A DNA stretch of 22,721 bases from JAXMAF01 sp046350555. GTDB taxonomy: Bacteria; Planctomycetota; Phycisphaerae; Phycisphaerales; SM1A02. The stretch covers positions 1 through 22,721 of the forward strand of contig JAXMAF010000041.1 of assembly GCA_046350555.1 (NCBI GenBank), in the 5' to 3' direction. Both the position numbers and the translations under genes were made by a program. The notes under the pieces were generated by a model. It was not told where the DNA came from, ran no database searches, and saw only the letters and a program-made list of their open reading frames with translations. Positions 20,698-22,721 of the stretch are shown one piece after another; the stretch's first letter is position 1; the number at the start of each line of letters is the position of its first letter.

Positions 20698-21136
20698 ATG
20701 TTCACGACGGCCCTTCGACTCATGATGCTTCCGCAAGGACATCGAACCAATACGGGACGGTCTTCTGGGGCGTCATCCCCTCGGCCATCGACCGTGCGGG
20801 CCGCATCGAGGCGAGGAAGCACGGACTGCACCGCTGGGTGACGGTGGCCATCGACCAGTCGACTTCGGGGCGCCGGTGCATGTCGGCGAGACGTGGTGAC
20901 TCAGGACGCGGCACGCTCTCGACCGGCCGTTCGAGCGTGAAGGTCGAGGTCCCGGTCGAATCCGAGCGATTCGAGCGGCGACACGGTGAAGATGCAGGCG
21001 CGCGACCAGGTCGCGGTGAACGCGGCGGGGCGGGCGATTCCTTCAACTCCTCGCCGAGCGTGAGCGTCGTGCAGGTGTTCGACGTCCGGTCTCGGCGGCC
21101 GCCGTGCACGTTGCGGAGTCCGGGCGCGTCGCGTAG
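20698..21136 (+). pseudogene. Unresolved frameshifted gene, possible FlgA/SAF-like C-terminus
   Basis: No single frame runs through this 440-bp stretch between gpsA and purN, yet pieces look protein-like: YGTVFWGVIPSAIDRAGR, FGAPVHVGETW, ALDRPFE, VKVEVPVESERFERG, DTVKMQARDQVAVNAAGRA and VQVFDVRSRR, then VHVAESGRVA before a TAG at 21136. The sequence GDTVKMQAR..VAVNAAGRAI..VQVFDVRSRR..V.ESGRVA resembles the SAF-type C-terminal domain of flagellar P-ring chaperone FlgA. This is a pattern match by eye and may be wrong. The ATG at 20698 and the first ~60 codons match nothing I recognise. No other flagellar gene is in the window. Treat as an unidentified gene in the error-rich block. Confidence 0.25.
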
Positions 21137-21149
21137 CGCCGCATCCGGC

Positions 21150-21898
21150 CGTCGAGTACGGACCGCGGCGTCGCCCATCTCGGTGCTGCTCTCGGGCGGC
21201 GTGGTCGGACGGCGCTGAACCTGCTCGAGTGCATCGAGCGGGGCGAGCTTGCGGCGCGGATCGTCGGCGCCATCGCGTCGCGCGCCGACGCCCCGGGCGT
21301 TGCGCGCCTCCGGGCGCGGGGCGTCGCCGTCGACGTGGTGGCGCGATGCGACTTCGCCGACGAGACGGCGTTGCACGACCGCACGGACGAGCTGCTGGTC
21401 CGCTCCGGTACGGAGCTCGTCTGCCTCTGTGGATGGCTGCGGAAGTTCAGGGTCGTGGCGAGCGCGACGGCGTCGACGCGAGTCGACGCGCCGGGCACCA
21501 TCGCCGCCTCCGAACCGCGCGGGGCAGCGACAGGCGACCACGCCGGGAGCGGCTCCCGACCGCGCGCCGCGCGGCTCGCGGCGCCGCGCGTCGACTGGAC
21601 GATGCGGGCGATGAACATCCATCCGTCGCTGCTGCCTGCGTTCGGTGGCGTCGGCATGCACGGCGATCGGGTTCACGCGGCCGTACTCGCGTCGGGCGCG
21701 ACGCACTCCGGCTGCACCGTGCACTACGTCGACGACCAGTACGACCACGGCCCGATCGTCGTGCAGCGCGTCGTGCCGGTCCTTCCCGGCGACGACGTGG
21801 CCGCGCTCGCGGCGCGCGTCTTCGCCGAGGAGCGCATCGCCTACCCGGAGGCGATCCGGATGCACATCGCCGGCGCCGCGTGCCCCGCGCGCGCGTGA
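21150..21898 (+). pseudogene. purN: Phosphoribosylglycinamide formyltransferase, one frameshift and an odd insertion
   Basis: PurN transfers a formyl group from 10-formyl-tetrahydrofolate to GAR in purine synthesis. The N-terminus SPISVLLSGG is in one frame. A 2-base gain near 21203 shifts to the frame that then stays open to the stop at 21898: RTALNLLECIERGELAARIVGAI and SRADAPGVARLRARG. Next come ELVCLCGWLRKFRV, MNIHPSLLPAFGGVGMHGDRVHAAVLASGATHSGCTVHYVDDQYDHGPIVVQRVVPVLPGDD and VFAEERIAYPEAIRMH. The catalytic N and H (NIHPSLLPAF), the H of HSGCTVHYVD and the D of YDHGPIVVQ are present. Between GWLRKFRV and MNIHP there are about 52 residues where relatives have roughly 13, a low-complexity insert (about 21455-21588). 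The start codon is not visible; 21150 is a guess. The 3' end faces the lipoprotein gene, 67 bp apart. Confidence 0.82.
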
Positions 21899-21965
21899 CG
21901 CCTCGCCTGGGCATCGGCGCCAGCCGCGGTGCGCGTCGACCGGCGCGCCTCGCCCGCGGGCGCGC

Positions 21966-22703
21966 TCAGTTCGCGTATCCGCCGCGCCGCGTGAAGGGAT
22001 TGGCGTCGCTCACCGTCCGGCCCGTTCCGCGGAAGTAGTCCACGCCGGCGGAGTAGCCGGCCATTCCGTGCTGGATGTCCCAGATCTGTCCGAAGACGCC
22101 TTCGTCCATCGACAGACCGAACGCCTGTCCCATCGGCGAACGGTGCTCGAAGTCCTCCCAGCCGACGAGGATCTGCAAGGTCGAATCCGGCGAGAGGCCG
22201 ATGAAGCCGAAGATGAATCCCCATCCATAGTGAACGTCGTTGAAGAACGGCTCGGAGGTCTTCGCGCGCTCGATCTCCTCCGCCACGATCGCGACCAGCT
22301 CGGCCGGCAGGTTCTGCCGCGGTCCCGGCGCGAACGCGCTGTCGAGGCAGACGATCTCCAGGAACGGCGGGAGGTCCGCGCCGGATCGCGCCTCGTCGGC
22401 GATGCCGGCCTGAAGCGACGCCAGCAGCGCCACCGTGGAGACGGCATCGTGCGGCGTCGCGCGCGGATCGAGATCGTCCGCGGTCGACGACCAGTCGGCC
22501 GGCGCATCGCCTCGGCTGGCATCGTCGAGCATCGATGCGAGGGACGCTCCGTCGGCGTCCGACCCCGGCGTTGCCCCGCGCGGCCGGGCCTCGCCGCGGA
22601 CCGAGCCACCGTCCGTGCGCGCCGGCGCGCAGCCGGCCAGAAGCAGCGCCAAGGCGGAGATCAGCGCCGCGGGAGTTCGGATGCGAAGAAGCACGACGGT
22701 CAC
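21966..22703 (-). CDS. Predicted lipoprotein of unknown function
   Basis: A 245-residue protein that I do not recognise. The N-terminus has two arginines, a hydrophobic stretch (TPAALISALALLLAGC) and a lipobox LLAGC with C25. It should therefore be exported by Sec and lipid-anchored to a membrane. A Gly/Asp/Ala-rich disordered linker follows to about residue 85. The rest is folded-looking: SLQAGIADEARSG, LPPFLEIVCLDSAFAPGPRQNLPAEL, YGWGFIFGFIGLSPDSTLQILVGWEDFEHRS, GVFGQIWDIQHGMAGYSAGVDYFRG. Aromatic and Gly residues are common, with no catalytic signature. The start is a GTG at 22703 (another in frame at 22694). It reads in one frame without interruption, unlike its convergent neighbour purN. 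Its upstream region is outside the window. Confidence 0.8.
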   Translation of the reverse strand: MTVVLLRIRTPAALISALALLLAGCAPARTDGGSVRGEARPRGATPGSDADGASLASMLDDASRGDAPADWSSTADDLDPRATPHDAVSTVALLASLQAGIADEARSGADLPPFLEIVCLDSAFAPGPRQNLPAELVAIVAEEIERAKTSEPFFNDVHYGWGFIFGFIGLSPDSTLQILVGWEDFEHRSPMGQAFGLSMDEGVFGQIWDIQHGMAGYSAGVDYFRGTGRTVSDANPFTRRGGYAN

Positions 22704-22721
22704 CGTGAAGCAAAGTCTACG

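Overview
The window is a strongly GC-rich bacterial chromosome segment with ordinary housekeeping content. It has no phage, IS, CRISPR, tRNA or rRNA signal that I can see. Shine-Dalgarno-like sites, several likely GTG starts, a lipobox lipoprotein and a LolD/MacB-like exporter suggest a Gram-negative type envelope. The gene mix (PurN style, xylose-isomerase-like TIM barrel, GH63-type glucosidase, M29 peptidase) would suit a Planctomycetota (Phycisphaerae-like) organism, but that is inference and not strong.

Left part (1-4975): the 5' end of uvrB runs off the left edge. Next come a 5'(3')-deoxyribonucleotidase-type HAD protein on the same strand and a divergent M29 aminopeptidase broken by several small frameshifts. 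The peptidase converges on a large GH63/MGH1-like glucosidase. Centre-left (2231-9721, all minus strand): an apparent operon reads pgl-HAD fusion, zwf, gnd, GH63 glucosidase. It encodes the complete oxidative pentose phosphate branch followed by a glucosidase. Centre (9813-13669, minus): a two-gene ABC export system (ATPase plus 10-TM FtsX-type permease) and a lone gcvH.

Centre-right (13670-17282): a 630-bp gene-free stretch holds a promoter-like site, a possible ~90-nt small RNA and a strong intrinsic terminator. It is followed on the plus strand by a TIM-barrel epimerase-like gene, cmk, plsC and a VOC protein; the first three overlap by 4 bp at each junction. Right part (17421-21898): a P1B-type ATPase, gpsA, an unresolved gene and purN are all recognisable at the protein level but cut by many 1-2 base indels. 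This clustering in four neighbours fits a low-quality consensus stretch better than independent gene death. A single-frame lipoprotein gene closes the window.

The most unusual item is a dispersed non-coding repeat of about 100 bp, present in three copies (334-437, 4989-5094, 17311-17419). Each copy lies just after a stop codon and in the same orientation relative to the gene it follows. The ends are imperfect inverted repeats, and each copy contains an ATG (preceded by AGGAG in two copies) whose reading frame is not conserved. It looks like a miniature mobile or REP-like intergenic element that I cannot assign to a named family.
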